From: Planomicrobium sp. Y74
Lineage (GTDB): Bacteria; Bacillota; Bacilli; Bacillales_A; Planococcaceae
Length of the DNA: 64,000 bases
Reading direction: 5' to 3'
Assembly (NCBI RefSeq): GCF_003668635.1
Contig: NZ_RCWH01000002.1
Coordinates: 248,001 to 312,000 of the forward strand
A program made the position numbers and the translations under genes. This document shows, one piece after another, positions 10,689-19,932 of the stretch (the first letter of the stretch is position 1; each line of letters opens with the position of its first letter). The notes beneath the pieces were generated by a model. That model had not been told where the DNA came from and ran no database searches. It saw only the letters and a program-made list of their open reading frames with translations.

Positions 10689-13184
10689 ATGACAGGACAA
10701 ATTGATTTATTTCAGGAAGAAACGCAATTTGTGCTTGGTCGGCCGGTCGTTTCAATTTTTCATAACCCCCAGAATCTCTTCTCCATCGCGAAAGTGAAAA
10801 TCCAACAGACCAACACCTCCTACGCAGAAAAAGAAATTATTGTGTCCGGCTATTTTCCCGAACTCTCAATGGAAGAGGAATACCGTTTTACCGGAGCGGT
10901 GAAAAATCATCCACGCTATGGCATCCAGTTCCAGGTGGAAACTTTCACAAAAGAAGTGCCGGAGACGGAGCAGGGCATCATCCATTACCTGTCGAGCGAT
11001 ATGTTCAACGGCATCGGCAGGAAGACGGCAGAAACCATCGTCAAGAAATTAGGCAGGGACGCCATCAAAAAAATCCTCGAAGACTCCGAAGCGCTGGATG
11101 TCGTGCCGCGTTTGTCGGATGAAAAGAAAGACACAATCCGCTCTACACTGCAGATGAATCTTGGGCTTGAGCGCGTAATGATCCAGCTCAATGACTGGGG
11201 ATTCGGTCCGCAGGTTGGAATGCGCATTTTCCAGGCCTACCGGGAAGAGACGATTGACATACTGACGAATAACCCTTTCCGCCTGATCGAAGAGATTGAA
11301 GGCATCGGGTTTCAACGTGCCGATGAACTTGGCGCGAAACTGGGTTTGACAGGCAGCCATCCCGACCGCATCAAAGCATCGATCCTTCATATATTGAATC
11401 AGGCTTCTCTTTCTGAAGGGCACGTTTATATGGATGCGAAGACATTGATTCCGCAGGTCAAGGAAATGCTCGAAGCAAGGCAGCAGGAAGAAATTAAAAT
11501 CGAAGCCATTTCGAAGGCCGCCATCGAATTGAATGAAGAAAGCAAAGTCGCGGGGGAAGAAACGCGCCTTTATTTGCCGTCGCTTTATTATTCGGAAGTG
11601 GGCATTGCGACAAAACTGGAAACGTTGCTAGCATCTCAGGAAAACCGCGATGGCTTCCCATCATCAGAAGTGCGGAAAGCGCTCGGGGAAGCTGAAGAAC
11701 GTCTTGGAGTCAATTATGCAGAAACGCAAGTCCAGGCAATCGAATCAAGCCTTAATTCATCGGTCATGATTTTGACGGGTGGACCGGGAACCGGTAAGAC
11801 GACAGTGGTTCGAGGGCTCGTTGAAGTGTATGCGGAACTTCACGGCTTGTCGCTCGATCCGAAAGATTATGCCAAGAAAAAAGAGCCTTTTCCTATTATT
11901 CTTGCTGCACCGACCGGACGCGCAGCAAAACGCCTGAGCGAATCGACGGAACTTCCGGCGATGACGATTCACCGTTTACTGGGCTTTAACGGACAGGAAA
12001 AAGAAGAAGAAACGGAAAAAGAAATCGAAGGGAAATTGATCATTATCGATGAAATGTCGATGGTCGATACCTGGCTCGCGCATCAATTGCTGAAGGCAGT
12101 GCCGGATGACGCCCAGATAATTTTCGTCGGCGACCAGGATCAGCTGCCGCCGGTGGGACCAGGCCAGGTGCTGCGTGATCTTCTTGAGTCCGAACGGATT
12201 CCGACGGTTGAATTGACGGATATCTACCGCCAGACTTCAGGGTCTTCCATTATAGAACTCGCCCATCAGATGAAAAACGGGCAATTGCCGGCGGACATTA
12301 CTGCCAAGACGGCAGACCGTTCATTCATCAAAGCAGGCGCCGAACAAATACCTGAAGTGGTTGAGAAAGTAGTGAAGAGCGCACTTGCCAAAGGGCATCA
12401 CATTAAAGATATCCAGGTTCTTGCGCCGATGTACAAGGGACCAGCCGGAATTGACGCGTTGAACAAAATGATTCAGCAGATGGTCAATCCTAACTCGGAC
12501 GGCAAACGGAAAGAACTCGTATTCGGTGACATCACCTACCGCGTTAAGGATAAAGTGCTGCAGCTGGTCAATCAGCCGGAGAGCAATGTTTTCAATGGCG
12601 ATATGGGTGAAGTGGTCGCCATCATGAAAGCGAGTGAAACGGTCGAGAAGCAGGACGTTCTGGTCGTGTCGTTCGACGGCATCGAAGTGACGTATCAGCG
12701 CAGCGACCTCAATCAGCTGACATTGGCTTATTGCTGTTCCATCCATAAATCGCAAGGCTCTGAATTTCCGACTGTCATCATGCCGGTTGTCCGCGGCTAT
12801 ATGAAAATGCTGCGCCGCAATCTGCTCTACACAGGAATCACCCGCAGCAAGGATTTCCTGATCCTTTGCGGTGATCCCGGCGTATTCCGCTACGGTGTCG
12901 AACGCACGGACGACACTAAGCGGATGACGACATTAAAAGATCGGCTGTCGCTGTCAGGTCCTAAAAAGGATGACAATAAAACCAAAAATTCCGCTGATCA
13001 ACCAAAAGCTGCTGCATTCAGTCCGGATGCGCCTCAGAAAACGGTAGAACAACAGAAGTCGGAAGAAGAACCGGTGGCCGCTGAAGCAAGCGGATCAGCT
13101 TCTCTGACGAATGACAATGTGCATGCCATCCATCCGCTGATCGGCATGAAAGGCGTTACGCCCCGTGATTTTGCGGAATCCTAA
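10689..13184 (+). CDS. recD2: RecD2-type ATP-dependent DNA helicase
   Basis: RecD2 is a 5'-3' SF1B helicase without RecBC partners that helps DNA repair and fork integrity. The 831-residue protein has the RecD2-specific N-terminal extension with helix-hairpin-helix segments (FNGIGRKTAETIV, IEGIGFQRADELG), Walker A LTGGPGTGKTTV (about 361-372), Walker B IIDEMSMVD (about 452), and late helicase motifs SIHKSQGSEFPTVI and YTGITRSKDFL. A hydrophilic tail follows from about residue 755. Rep-A begins at the base directly after the TAA; no classic terminator is visible before the alaS promoter. Confidence 0.95.
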   Translation: MTGQIDLFQEETQFVLGRPVVSIFHNPQNLFSIAKVKIQQTNTSYAEKEIIVSGYFPELSMEEEYRFTGAVKNHPRYGIQFQVETFTKEVPETEQGIIHYLSSDMFNGIGRKTAETIVKKLGRDAIKKILEDSEALDVVPRLSDEKKDTIRSTLQMNLGLERVMIQLNDWGFGPQVGMRIFQAYREETIDILTNNPFRLIEEIEGIGFQRADELGAKLGLTGSHPDRIKASILHILNQASLSEGHVYMDAKTLIPQVKEMLEARQQEEIKIEAISKAAIELNEESKVAGEETRLYLPSLYYSEVGIATKLETLLASQENRDGFPSSEVRKALGEAEERLGVNYAETQVQAIESSLNSSVMILTGGPGTGKTTVVRGLVEVYAELHGLSLDPKDYAKKKEPFPIILAAPTGRAAKRLSESTELPAMTIHRLLGFNGQEKEEETEKEIEGKLIIIDEMSMVDTWLAHQLLKAVPDDAQIIFVGDQDQLPPVGPGQVLRDLLESERIPTVELTDIYRQTSGSSIIELAHQMKNGQLPADITAKTADRSFIKAGAEQIPEVVEKVVKSALAKGHHIKDIQVLAPMYKGPAGIDALNKMIQQMVNPNSDGKRKELVFGDITYRVKDKVLQLVNQPESNVFNGDMGEVVAIMKASETVEKQDVLVVSFDGIEVTYQRSDLNQLTLAYCCSIHKSQGSEFPTVIMPVVRGYMKMLRRNLLYTGITRSKDFLILCGDPGVFRYGVERTDDTKRMTTLKDRLSLSGPKKDDNKTKNSADQPKAAAFSPDAPQKTVEQQKSEEEPVAAEASGSASLTNDNVHAIHPLIGMKGVTPRDFAES

Positions 13185-13304
13185 GAAAAGCGCAAGCGCC
13201 TGTTCAGCTCTGAAAGGCATAAGGCGAGCCAGCGAAGTGGCGTTTTTTGCCGCGCAGCTGGATTGACTTATGACCCGAAGAGCTAGGCCGCTGGAGTCTG
13301 GACA
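13185..13304 (+). repeat. Rep-A copy 1, hairpin repeat directly after the recD2 stop
   Basis: It starts GAAAAGCGCAAGCGCC at the base after TAA and ends CTGGAGTCTGGACA. It folds into one long hairpin: AGCGCC/GGCCGCT, AGCTCT/AGAGCT, CATAAG/CTTATG, CCAGC/GCTGG and GTGGC/GCCGC, capped by a T-rich loop. The same helices, with paired base changes, occur in the other copies of this window. Confidence 0.85.
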
Positions 13305-13331
13305 GATATTTGCCACTGGAAACACCCACTG

Positions 13332-13360
13332 TTGACAGGGCTGAAATTGTTTTCTATAAT
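13332..13360 (+). promoter_or_regulatory. Consensus sigma-A promoter of alaS
   Basis: TTGACA (13332-13337), exactly 17 bp, then TATAAT (13355-13360): a perfect consensus promoter about 25 bp before the T-box leader. Confidence 0.9.
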
Positions 13361-13382
13361 TCAACCTATAGCATATTCAAAA

Positions 13383-13612
13383 CGTTGATGGAGAAAGTAT
13401 AAAATAGCATGCGTCCAGAAATAGGTCCCCCGGCTGAAAGGATCTTCGCGATGATATTTTAGAAAGCTACTCCTGAGTGCAGCTAATCCCTGCCGTAAAG
13501 CCGCGTTAAGGCACCAATGAGAGACACGGAAGAATATTTCCGTGTAATTAGGGTGGTACCGCGAATCAATAGCCTTCGTCCCTTGCGTTTACGCAAGGGA
13601 TGGAGGCTATTT
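13383..13612 (+). promoter_or_regulatory. T-box leader of alaS
   Basis: The T-box core AGGGTGGTACCGCG starts at 13550, and a strong terminator hairpin (ATAGCCTTCGTCCCTTGCG pairing with its complement, ending TTTTT) follows to about 13612. In Stem I, GGAG-AAAGTA and TAAAAT pair with ATTTTA and GAAA-GCT-A-CTCC. The specifier triplet is therefore GCT (13466-13468), an alanine codon that matches the downstream gene. The terminator ends about 470 bp before the alaS start because repeats are inserted between. Confidence 0.93.
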
Positions 13613-13661
13613 TTATATCCATCTGAAATATTTTATTTTTTTCCTAACCAGATGAATTAGC

Positions 13662-13760
13662 TCCATGTGGACGCTTTCCGCGGGGAGCGGCCTGAGACCC
13701 CGCAGGGAGCGAAGCGATCGAGGAGGCTCAGGACACGCTCTGTTTCCCGCAGGAAGCGAT
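13662..13760. repeat. Rep-C, GC-rich palindromic repeat
   Basis: This block begins GTGGACGCTTTCCGCGGGG and ends near CCCGCAGGAAGCG. It is GC-rich, with internal complementarity such as CCTGAGACCCCG against GAGGAGGCTCAGG. It resembles repeats that I have seen scattered through other Bacillales genomes. It occurs once in this window and holds no credible gene. Confidence 0.55.
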
Positions 13761-13778
13761 TTGCGCTTGCGTGAATCG

Positions 13779-13945
13779 TTTGCGACGAAGCAGCGAAGCG
13801 ATGCAGGAGCACATTTTTGCACTTCGCCACTTTCCGCTCCTTCATCTTAAGAATTACACCCAGATATGGAGCAAAACAGCGAAGAGTTGACTGAAGCCTG
13901 CGAGGGCAACTCTTTGCGACGAAGCAGCGCAGCGATGCAGGAGCA
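13779..13945 (+). repeat. Pair of 33-bp direct repeats
   Basis: The segment starting TTTGCGACGAAGCAGCG and ending GATGCAGGAGCA occurs at 13779-13811 and 13913-13945 with one difference (GCGAAGCG against GCGCAGCG). The second copy also pairs with an inverted stretch at about 13962-13995 to form a long hairpin within Rep-B copy 2. Confidence 0.75.
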
Positions 13946-14066
13946 TATTTTTTAAAACCGTGCTCCTGCAGCGCTTTGCGCTTCGTCGCAAAGCCATTGA
14001 CCGAATTACCTTCGGCCAATGGCTTCGAAGCTGTTATGCGGAATATCGATTATTAAAATTATCTAA
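13862..14066 (+). repeat. Rep-B copy 2, same ends with a different core
   Basis: The left end AGATATGGAGCAAAACAGC (from 13862) and the right end GCTGTTATGCGGAATATCGAT are the Rep-B inverted termini. The core lacks the usual GTGCTGAG hairpin. Instead it has GAGTTG/CAACTC, a long arm TTTGCGACGAAG/CTTCGTCGCAAAG with TGCAGGAGCA/TGCTCCTGCA, and GCCATTG/CAATGGC. It lies in the untranslated leader of alaS, 20-30 bp before the ribosome site. Confidence 0.75.
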
Positions 14067-14085
14067 GTAATAAGGAGGAAAACAA

Positions 14086-16710
14086 ATGAAGAATTTAAAA
14101 GCAGAAGAAATCAGACAGCTGTATTTGGACTTTTTCAAAGAAAAAGGACATGACCAGGAGCCGAGTGCTCCGCTCGTGCCTTTCGAAGACCCGTCATTAC
14201 TTTGGATCAACAGTGGCGTTGCAACGCTAAAAAAATATTTCGATGGCCGTGTCATTCCGAAAAACCCGCGGATCGTCAATGCGCAAAAATCCATCCGCAC
14301 AAACGATATCGAAAATGTGGGTGTGACAGCCCGCCACCATACATTCTTTGAAATGCTCGGCAACTTCTCAATCGGTGAATACTTCAAAAAAGAAGCGATC
14401 CACTGGGCTTGGGAATTCCTGACGGATCCGAAATGGATCGGCTTTGACCCGGAACTTCTATCGGTGACAGTGCATCCCGAAGATGAAGAAGCTTATGGTA
14501 TCTGGCTGAATGAAGTCGGTGTGCCTGCTGAACGCATCATCCGATTGGAAGGGAACTTCTGGGATATCGGGGAAGGCCCAAGCGGACCTAACTCAGAAAT
14601 CTTCTATGACCGCGGCGAAAGCTACGGCAACGACCTAAGCGATCCGGAATTATATCCGGGTGGTGAAAATGACCGTTACCTTGAAATCTGGAATCTGGTA
14701 TTCTCCCAGTTCAACCATAACGCGGACCACACATATACGCCGCTTCCAAAACAGAACATCGATACAGGGATGGGTCTTGAGCGTATGGCATGTGTAGTGC
14801 AGGATGTGCCGACGAATTTCGATACGGATCTGTTCATGCCGATCATCAGAAAAACGGAAGAGATTTCCGGTAAGAAATACGGCGAAGCCAAAGAAAGTGA
14901 TCTTGCTTTTAAAGTGATTGCCGACCATGTCCGCACTGTTGCATTTGCCATCGGTGACGGCGCGCTGCCGTCCAATGAAGGTCGCGGCTATGTACTTCGC
15001 AGACTCCTGCGCCGTGCAGTCCGGTACGCGAAGAAATTGGGCATCGAAAAACCGTTCATGTTCCAACTGGTGCCCGTTGTCGGCGACATCATGAAAGCCT
15101 TCTATCCGGAAGTAAATGAAAAAGAAGACTTTATCGTCCGAGTCATGAAACTTGAAGAAGAACGTTTCCATGAAACTTTGAATGAAGGTTTGGCTATATT
15201 ATCAAATGTTACAGATAAGCAAAAAGCCGCAGGAAGCAACGAAATTCCTGGTGAAGATGCATTCCGACTTTACGACACATACGGTTTCCCGATTGAACTG
15301 ACAGAAGAATATGCTGAAGAGGCTGGAATGACAATCGACCACCCGGGCTTTGAACAGGCCATGATGGCACAGCGTGAACGTGCTCGCAGCGCTCGCCAGA
15401 ACGTCAATTCAATGCAGACGCAATCAGAAGTTCTCGGAAATATCAAAGAACCGAGTGAATTTATCGGCTACACAGATACAGTCACAGAAGCGAAAGTATT
15501 ATTCATCATCAAAGATGGTGAACTTGTCGACCATGCGCAAGAAGGCGAAGAAGTGCAGGTAATTCTTGACCGGACTCCTTTCTATGCTGAAAGCGGCGGG
15601 CAAATTGCGGATCATGGCATTTTGCGCAATGACCTGGTGCAGGCATTTGTACTCGACGTCAAAAAAGCGCCGAACGGACAGAATATCCATTCCATCCGAA
15701 TCGATTCCGGTGAATTGACAAAGTCGGCAGTTGAAGCGAAAGTGGATGTCGAAGAACGCAGCCACACAGTGAAAAACCATACTGCAACGCATCTTTTGCA
15801 CCAGGCACTGAAAGATGTTCTTGGCAGCCATGTCAATCAGGCAGGTTCTTATGTCGGACCGGACCGTCTGCGTTTTGACTTCTCGCATTTCGGCCAGGTA
15901 ACAACAGAAGAACTTAAGAAGATTGAAAACATCGTAAACAATAAAATCTGGGACAGCATTGCAGTCGCAACCGGCTACCATAATCTGCAGGAAGCAAAAG
16001 AGATGGGTGCTATGGCATTGTTCGGAGAAAAGTATGGCGATGTAGTACGCGTTGTTGAAATCGGCGGCTACTCACTGGAACTTTGCGGTGGTGTACATGT
16101 CGGCAACACAGCTGAAATCGGCTTGTTCAAAATTGTATCGGAAAGCGGCATCGGCGCAGGTATCCGCCGAATTGAAGCTCTAACAGGAAAAGGCGCTTAC
16201 GAAAACTTGAAAAACAGCGAGCGGACTTTGGAAGAAGCGGCATCTTTATTGAAATCGAATCCAAAAGATCTGATTCAGAAGGTGCAGACTTTCCTTGCAG
16301 ACCAAAAAGCGCTGCAGCGTGAAAATGAATCGCTGATGGCGAAAATTTCAAATGCACAATCCACCGGCATCCTGGATGCTGTGAAAACAGTCGGCAATGT
16401 CCAAGTGCTGTCAGCGAGGGTTGAAGCAAAAGACAATAACCAATTGCGCCAAATGATGGATGACCTGAAGCAAAAGCTTGATAATGCGGTAATCGTATTG
16501 GGTGCTGTGGATGGCGAAAAAGTCATGCTTGCTGCAGGTGTTACAAAAGAATTAGCTGGCGGGAACTATCATGCAGGCCAAATCGTCAAACATGTTGCAG
16601 AACAATGCGGCGGAAAAGGCGGCGGCCGTCCGGATATGGCGATGGCTGGAGCAAAAGAGCCGGAAAAATTGGATGCAGCACTGGAGTCTGTGTACGACTT
16701 AGTCAAATAG
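14086..16710 (+). CDS. alaS: Alanyl-tRNA synthetase
   Basis: It charges tRNA-Ala and edits mischarged Ser or Gly. The 874-residue protein has the class II catalytic core at the N-terminus ([29 protein letters not shown]), the editing domain with [11 protein letters not shown] (about 564-574) and CGGVHV (about 666), and the C-terminal C-Ala domain ending with the glycine-rich [15 protein letters not shown]. The length is standard. The ATG follows AAGGAGG. Expression should respond to uncharged tRNA-Ala through the upstream T-box. ireB, ruvX and yrzB follow closely, as in B. subtilis. Confidence 0.98.
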   Translation: MKNLKAEEIRQLYLDFFKEKGHDQEPSAPLVPFEDPSLLWINSGVATLKKYFDGRVIPKNPRIVNAQKSIRTNDIENVGVTARHHTFFEMLGNFSIGEYFKKEAIHWAWEFLTDPKWIGFDPELLSVTVHPEDEEAYGIWLNEVGVPAERIIRLEGNFWDIGEGPSGPNSEIFYDRGESYGNDLSDPELYPGGENDRYLEIWNLVFSQFNHNADHTYTPLPKQNIDTGMGLERMACVVQDVPTNFDTDLFMPIIRKTEEISGKKYGEAKESDLAFKVIADHVRTVAFAIGDGALPSNEGRGYVLRRLLRRAVRYAKKLGIEKPFMFQLVPVVGDIMKAFYPEVNEKEDFIVRVMKLEEERFHETLNEGLAILSNVTDKQKAAGSNEIPGEDAFRLYDTYGFPIELTEEYAEEAGMTIDHPGFEQAMMAQRERARSARQNVNSMQTQSEVLGNIKEPSEFIGYTDTVTEAKVLFIIKDGELVDHAQEGEEVQVILDRTPFYAESGGQIADHGILRNDLVQAFVLDVKKAPNGQNIHSIRIDSGELTKSAVEAKVDVEERSHTVKNHTATHLLHQALKDVLGSHVNQAGSYVGPDRLRFDFSHFGQVTTEELKKIENIVNNKIWDSIAVATGYHNLQEAKEMGAMALFGEKYGDVVRVVEIGGYSLELCGGVHVGNTAEIGLFKIVSESGIGAGIRRIEALTGKGAYENLKNSERTLEEAASLLKSNPKDLIQKVQTFLADQKALQRENESLMAKISNAQSTGILDAVKTVGNVQVLSARVEAKDNNQLRQMMDDLKQKLDNAVIVLGAVDGEKVMLAAGVTKELAGGNYHAGQIVKHVAEQCGGKGGGRPDMAMAGAKEPEKLDAALESVYDLVK

Positions 16711-16798
16711 GTTTAATAAATGCCTTTTATCGTATATAATGGAAATCAGGCAGCGGAAAAGGTTTTTCCTATCTAAATCCGAAAGCGAGGTGCTTGTC

Positions 16799-17065
16799 GT
16801 GAGTTCATTCGATCGCACTATGAAGTTTGATTCGTCTGATGAATCGATGGAGCAAGATGTAAAACGAGTGATGCTGGAAGTACACGCATCCTTAGAAGAA
16901 AAAGGCTATAACCCGATTAATCAGATTGTCGGCTATCTTTTATCCGGGGACCCGGCTTATATTCCTCGCCATCAGGATGCAAGGAACAAGATTCGCAAAC
17001 TCGAACGGGATGAAATCCTTGAAGAACTTGTGAAATTTTATATCAAAAAGAATAATGAGGAATAA
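16799..17065 (+). CDS. ireB: IreB family protein (UPF0297, YrzL)
   Basis: This small conserved Firmicutes protein of 88 residues equals the family length. In Enterococcus, IreB is a substrate of the kinase IreK and affects cephalosporin resistance. The sequence [14 protein letters not shown] contains the conserved N-terminal threonine region that is phosphorylated in IreB, and [22 protein letters not shown] is the family core. The start is GTG at 16799 with GAGGTG upstream; longer in-frame starts would extend into the alaS-ireB spacer. It is 3 bp from ruvX. Confidence 0.9.
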   Translation: MSSFDRTMKFDSSDESMEQDVKRVMLEVHASLEEKGYNPINQIVGYLLSGDPAYIPRHQDARNKIRKLERDEILEELVKFYIKKNNEE

Positions 17066-17068
17066 TTT

Positions 17069-17485
17069 ATGAGAATAATGGGGCTGGACGTAGGTTCTAA
17101 AACAGTCGGCGTCGCGATCAGCGATGCATTCGGCTGGACGGCACAGGGAATCGAGACCGTAAAAATCAATGAAGCAATTGAAGAGTATGGACTTGACCGC
17201 CTGGGTGAACTGATCAGCCAGTATGAAGTTTCAGAAATTGTGGTAGGTTACCCGAAAAACATGAACAATTCAATCGGTCCACGCGCAGAAGCATCAGAAA
17301 AGTTTGCAGCATTGCTGAAAGAAGCGTATGCTATACCAGTGGTTTTATGGGATGAACGTCTTACAACAGCGGCAGCTGAGAAAATGCTGATCTCTGCAGA
17401 TGTCAGCCGAAAGAACCGTAAGAAAGTGATCGACAAGATGGCTGCAGTAATAATCTTGCAAGGCTATCTTGATTTAAAAAAATAA
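17069..17485 (+). CDS. ruvX: RuvX/YqgF-family nuclease
   Basis: This RNase H-fold protein acts in 16S rRNA 5' maturation in E. coli and was also proposed as a Holliday junction resolvase. The 138-residue sequence starts [19 protein letters not shown], which carries the first catalytic aspartate, and has [17 protein letters not shown] and [14 protein letters not shown], all typical. The length is normal. The ribosome site is GAGGAAT. It lies between ireB and yrzB, the usual Bacillales trio. Confidence 0.94.
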   Translation: MRIMGLDVGSKTVGVAISDAFGWTAQGIETVKINEAIEEYGLDRLGELISQYEVSEIVVGYPKNMNNSIGPRAEASEKFAALLKEAYAIPVVLWDERLTTAAAEKMLISADVSRKNRKKVIDKMAAVIILQGYLDLKK

Positions 17486-17498
17486 TGAGGTGACGACA

Positions 17499-17807
17499 AT
17501 GGAACACGGACAAGAACACATCACAGTCGTTGATGAAAACGGCAACGAGCAGTTATTCGAAATTTTGTTTACATTTGACTCAGAAGAATTCGGAAAATCG
17601 TACGTTTTGTATTTCCCGGTGGGCGCTGAAGAAGATGAAGAAGGCGAAATCGAAATCCAGGCATCATCTTTCACTGAAAACACAGATGTTGATGGAAAAG
17701 TGGCAGGCGGCGATCTTTTACCGGTTGAAACTGATGAAGAATGGGACATGATCGAAGAGATGCTTAATACTTTCCTTGCTGAAGAAGAGGAAAACGAAGA
17801 GCTTTAA
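17499..17807 (+). CDS. yrzB: DUF1292 protein YrzB
   Basis: The 102-residue acidic protein belongs to the DUF1292 family found beside ruvX in Firmicutes; its function is unknown. The conserved core is [20 protein letters not shown] followed by [10 protein letters not shown]. The C-terminus ends in a glutamate-rich stretch. The ATG at 17499 sits 8 nt after GAGGTG; a GTG at 17490 is part of that ribosome site. A terminator follows, closing the alaS-ireB-ruvX-yrzB unit. Confidence 0.88.
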   Translation: MEHGQEHITVVDENGNEQLFEILFTFDSEEFGKSYVLYFPVGAEEDEEGEIEIQASSFTENTDVDGKVAGGDLLPVETDEEWDMIEEMLNTFLAEEEENEEL

Positions 17808-17813
17808 AAAGTA

Positions 17814-17845
17814 AGGCGGAATTGAGTTTCAATTCCGCCTTTTTC
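17814..17845 (+). terminator. Terminator after yrzB
   Basis: AGGCGGAATTGA-GTT-TCAATTCCGCCT is a 12-bp perfect stem followed by TTTTTC. Confidence 0.92.
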
Positions 17846-17897
17846 TTTTTGTCTGCTTTCTTGTATAATAGTTAAGAATAGTTAAGGGGGGGAACCC

Positions 17898-19022
17898 GTG
17901 GAAAAGAAATCGAAAATTGATATCATGTTTGACCGCATGAAAGAGAAGAAAAAAGAAGTAAGAATCGTGCGGCGCATCGTTCTTGTCATTACCCTGGTGT
18001 TATTGATCGTTGTTGCGATTGCAGGTTATCAGGGCTATAACTATGTAACATCCGCTTTGGAGCCGGTAGATCCGGATTCTGAAGAAGTAATTGAAATCGA
18101 AGTACCGATTGGCTCCAATTTGGACAGCATCTCAGAATTGCTTGAAGAAAATGGCATTATCGAAGATGCACGGATCTATAAATATTATGTGAAGTTCAAT
18201 AATGAATCAGAATTTCAGGCTGGAACATATGGCTTGTTGCCATCCATGACCCTGGATGAAATAACGCAGAGTTTGAAAACCGGGAAAGTATACCGGGAGC
18301 CTTTATATACGATCAACTTTCCGGAAGGCTTGACACTCGAGCAAATTGCCGAGAATGTCATTGCCGAAAAAACCGATCACACAGCTGAAGACTTCATGGC
18401 CAAAGTGACTGATGAAGCTTACATCGACGAATTGATGGCGAGCTATCCGGATCTTTTGACGGATGAAATCAAAGGCGAAAACGTCAGATATGCTCTTGAG
18501 GGATATTTATTCCCTGCCACCTATCCATTCTATGAAGAAGACCCTTCACTTGAGTTGATAATCGAGCAGATGCTGAACGCGACACAGGCGAATATTGCGC
18601 CTTATACGGCCATCTTGGAAGAACGGGGAGAATCGCCGCATTGGCTGTTGACTTTCGCTTCATTGCTTGAAGAAGAAGCGACAGCCAAAGCTGACCGGGC
18701 AACTATCGCTTCCGTCTTCTATAACCGGATGGAATTGGATATGCCGCTTCAGACCGATCCGACGGTAATATACGCAATGGGTGAGCATCGTGAGCGCTTG
18801 TTCAACGAAGATTACGAGTTTGAGCATCCTTACAGCACATATATCAACAAAGGTTTGCCGCCAGGCCCGATTGCCAGTGCAGGCGCATCATCCATCGAAG
18901 CTGTACTCGATCCGGCAGAGACAGATTACCTTTACTTCCTTGCCGACTCGGAAGGAACCAATCATTTCTCTGTCACTTATGAAGAACATCTTCAGAAACG
19001 TGATGAATATATAGGCAATTAG
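17898..19022 (+). CDS. mltG: Endolytic murein transglycosylase
   Basis: MltG cuts nascent glycan strands and helps set strand length in the septal and peripheral wall. The 374-residue protein has a short basic cytoplasmic N-terminus, one membrane segment (about residues 24-45), a LysM-like region, and the YceG domain with the catalytic glutamate in FASLLEEEAT (about 256-258), then VFYNRM, PLQTDPTVIYAMG and YNTY-like YSTYINKGLPPGPIA. The start GTG follows AAGGGGGG; a TATAAT at about 17862 may be its -10. Rep-A begins directly after its stop. Confidence 0.95.
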   Translation: MEKKSKIDIMFDRMKEKKKEVRIVRRIVLVITLVLLIVVAIAGYQGYNYVTSALEPVDPDSEEVIEIEVPIGSNLDSISELLEENGIIEDARIYKYYVKFNNESEFQAGTYGLLPSMTLDEITQSLKTGKVYREPLYTINFPEGLTLEQIAENVIAEKTDHTAEDFMAKVTDEAYIDELMASYPDLLTDEIKGENVRYALEGYLFPATYPFYEEDPSLELIIEQMLNATQANIAPYTAILEERGESPHWLLTFASLLEEEATAKADRATIASVFYNRMELDMPLQTDPTVIYAMGEHRERLFNEDYEFEHPYSTYINKGLPPGPIASAGASSIEAVLDPAETDYLYFLADSEGTNHFSVTYEEHLQKRDEYIGN

Positions 19023-19142
19023 GAAAAGCGGAAGTGTTTGTCCAGCTCTGAAAGACACAATACGGAGCAGCGGCGAGGCGAACTTTGCCGCATAGCTGAA
19101 CCGGCTTATGACCCAAAGAGCTAGGCACTGGAGTCTGGACAA
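19023..19142 (+). repeat. Rep-A copy 2, directly after the mltG stop
   Basis: It starts GAAAAGCGGAAGTG at the base after TAG and ends GAGTCTGGACAA. It is the most divergent copy. TTGTCCAG and CTGGACAA are inverted near the ends, AGCTCT pairs with AGAGCT, and CAGC pairs with GCTG. It lies between the mltG stop and the mltG terminator, so it forms the 3' untranslated region. Confidence 0.8.
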
Positions 19143-19204
19143 TGCAACAATTACTCCTAAGCGCCTTCAACTTAAAAAAATATATTTTCTTATCACAAAA
19201 ACTG

Positions 19205-19240
19205 ACAAGAAGGAAGCGACCTCGCATTCCTTCTTGTTTT
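19205..19240 (+). terminator. Terminator of mltG
   Basis: ACAAGAAGGAA pairs with TTCCTTCTTGT, with GCG/CGC continuing the stem, followed by TTTT. It is about 180 nt after the mltG stop because Rep-A copy 2 lies between. Confidence 0.85.
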
Positions 19241-19290
19241 ATGTTATCATTTGAAAGAATTTTTGCTGTTGCGAAAAGGGGCTTTCCATA

Positions 19291-19896
19291 ATGCATAAGG
19301 AACAATTTGAAAACACGGTCGCTGCCATGAAAAAGTTTGCTCTGGAAAACCATGTTCCCATAATGGAAGACGAAGGCATTAGCCAATTGACTTCATTATT
19401 AAAGGAACAGAAGCCGGATGCAATACTGGAAATTGGTGCAGCAATCGGTTTTTCTGCTTTAAAAATGGCAGATGCACTGCCAGGAACACTGATTGATACA
19501 ATCGAACGTGATGAAGAACGCTATCTGAAAGCAACCGAGTTCATCAATGATTCGGGTTATCAGGGGCAGATCCGCATATTCAAGGCAGACGCGCTGGAAA
19601 TAGATCTGGCATTGCTGAATAATGCCTATGACGCAATTTTCATCGATGCAGCAAAAGGCCAATACGAGCGCTTTTTTGAAAAGTATGAAGTTTTACTAAA
19701 CAGCGGCGGAGTTATATATTGTGATAATATGCATATGCACGGCATGTCCGCAGTTCCCTTGGCGGAAATTCCGCGCAGAAAACGGACGATGATCCGTAAT
19801 CTCAGGAAGTTCAAGGAGTCCATGATGGAACATGCCCGATATGAAACAAGGCTGCTCGATATAGGAGACGGCATCATGGTTTGCAGAAAGCGGTAA
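19291..19896 (+). CDS. trmR: tRNA 5-hydroxyuridine methyltransferase
   Basis: TrmR (YrrM) methylates ho5U34 to mo5U in certain tRNAs. The 201-residue protein has the O-methyltransferase fold with the SAM motif ILEIGAAIGFSALKMA (about 50-65), TIERDEERY, and the metal-site region AIFIDAAKGQYERFF (about 115-129). The length fits the family. It is the first gene after the mltG terminator; the spacing to udk is short, so the two probably share a transcript. A general catechol-type O-methyltransferase is the alternative, but the position matches B. subtilis yrrM. Confidence 0.88.
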   Translation: MHKEQFENTVAAMKKFALENHVPIMEDEGISQLTSLLKEQKPDAILEIGAAIGFSALKMADALPGTLIDTIERDEERYLKATEFINDSGYQGQIRIFKADALEIDLALLNNAYDAIFIDAAKGQYERFFEKYEVLLNSGGVIYCDNMHMHGMSAVPLAEIPRRKRTMIRNLRKFKESMMEHARYETRLLDIGDGIMVCRKR

Positions 19897-19932
19897 GTAA
19901 AAATAATGATAAGATGCAAGGAGCAGTTTACT

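Noticed and set aside
13657-14019. Open frames in the alaS upstream repeats
   Set aside because: They are made of repeat hairpins in several frames, have no family resemblance and no ribosome sites.
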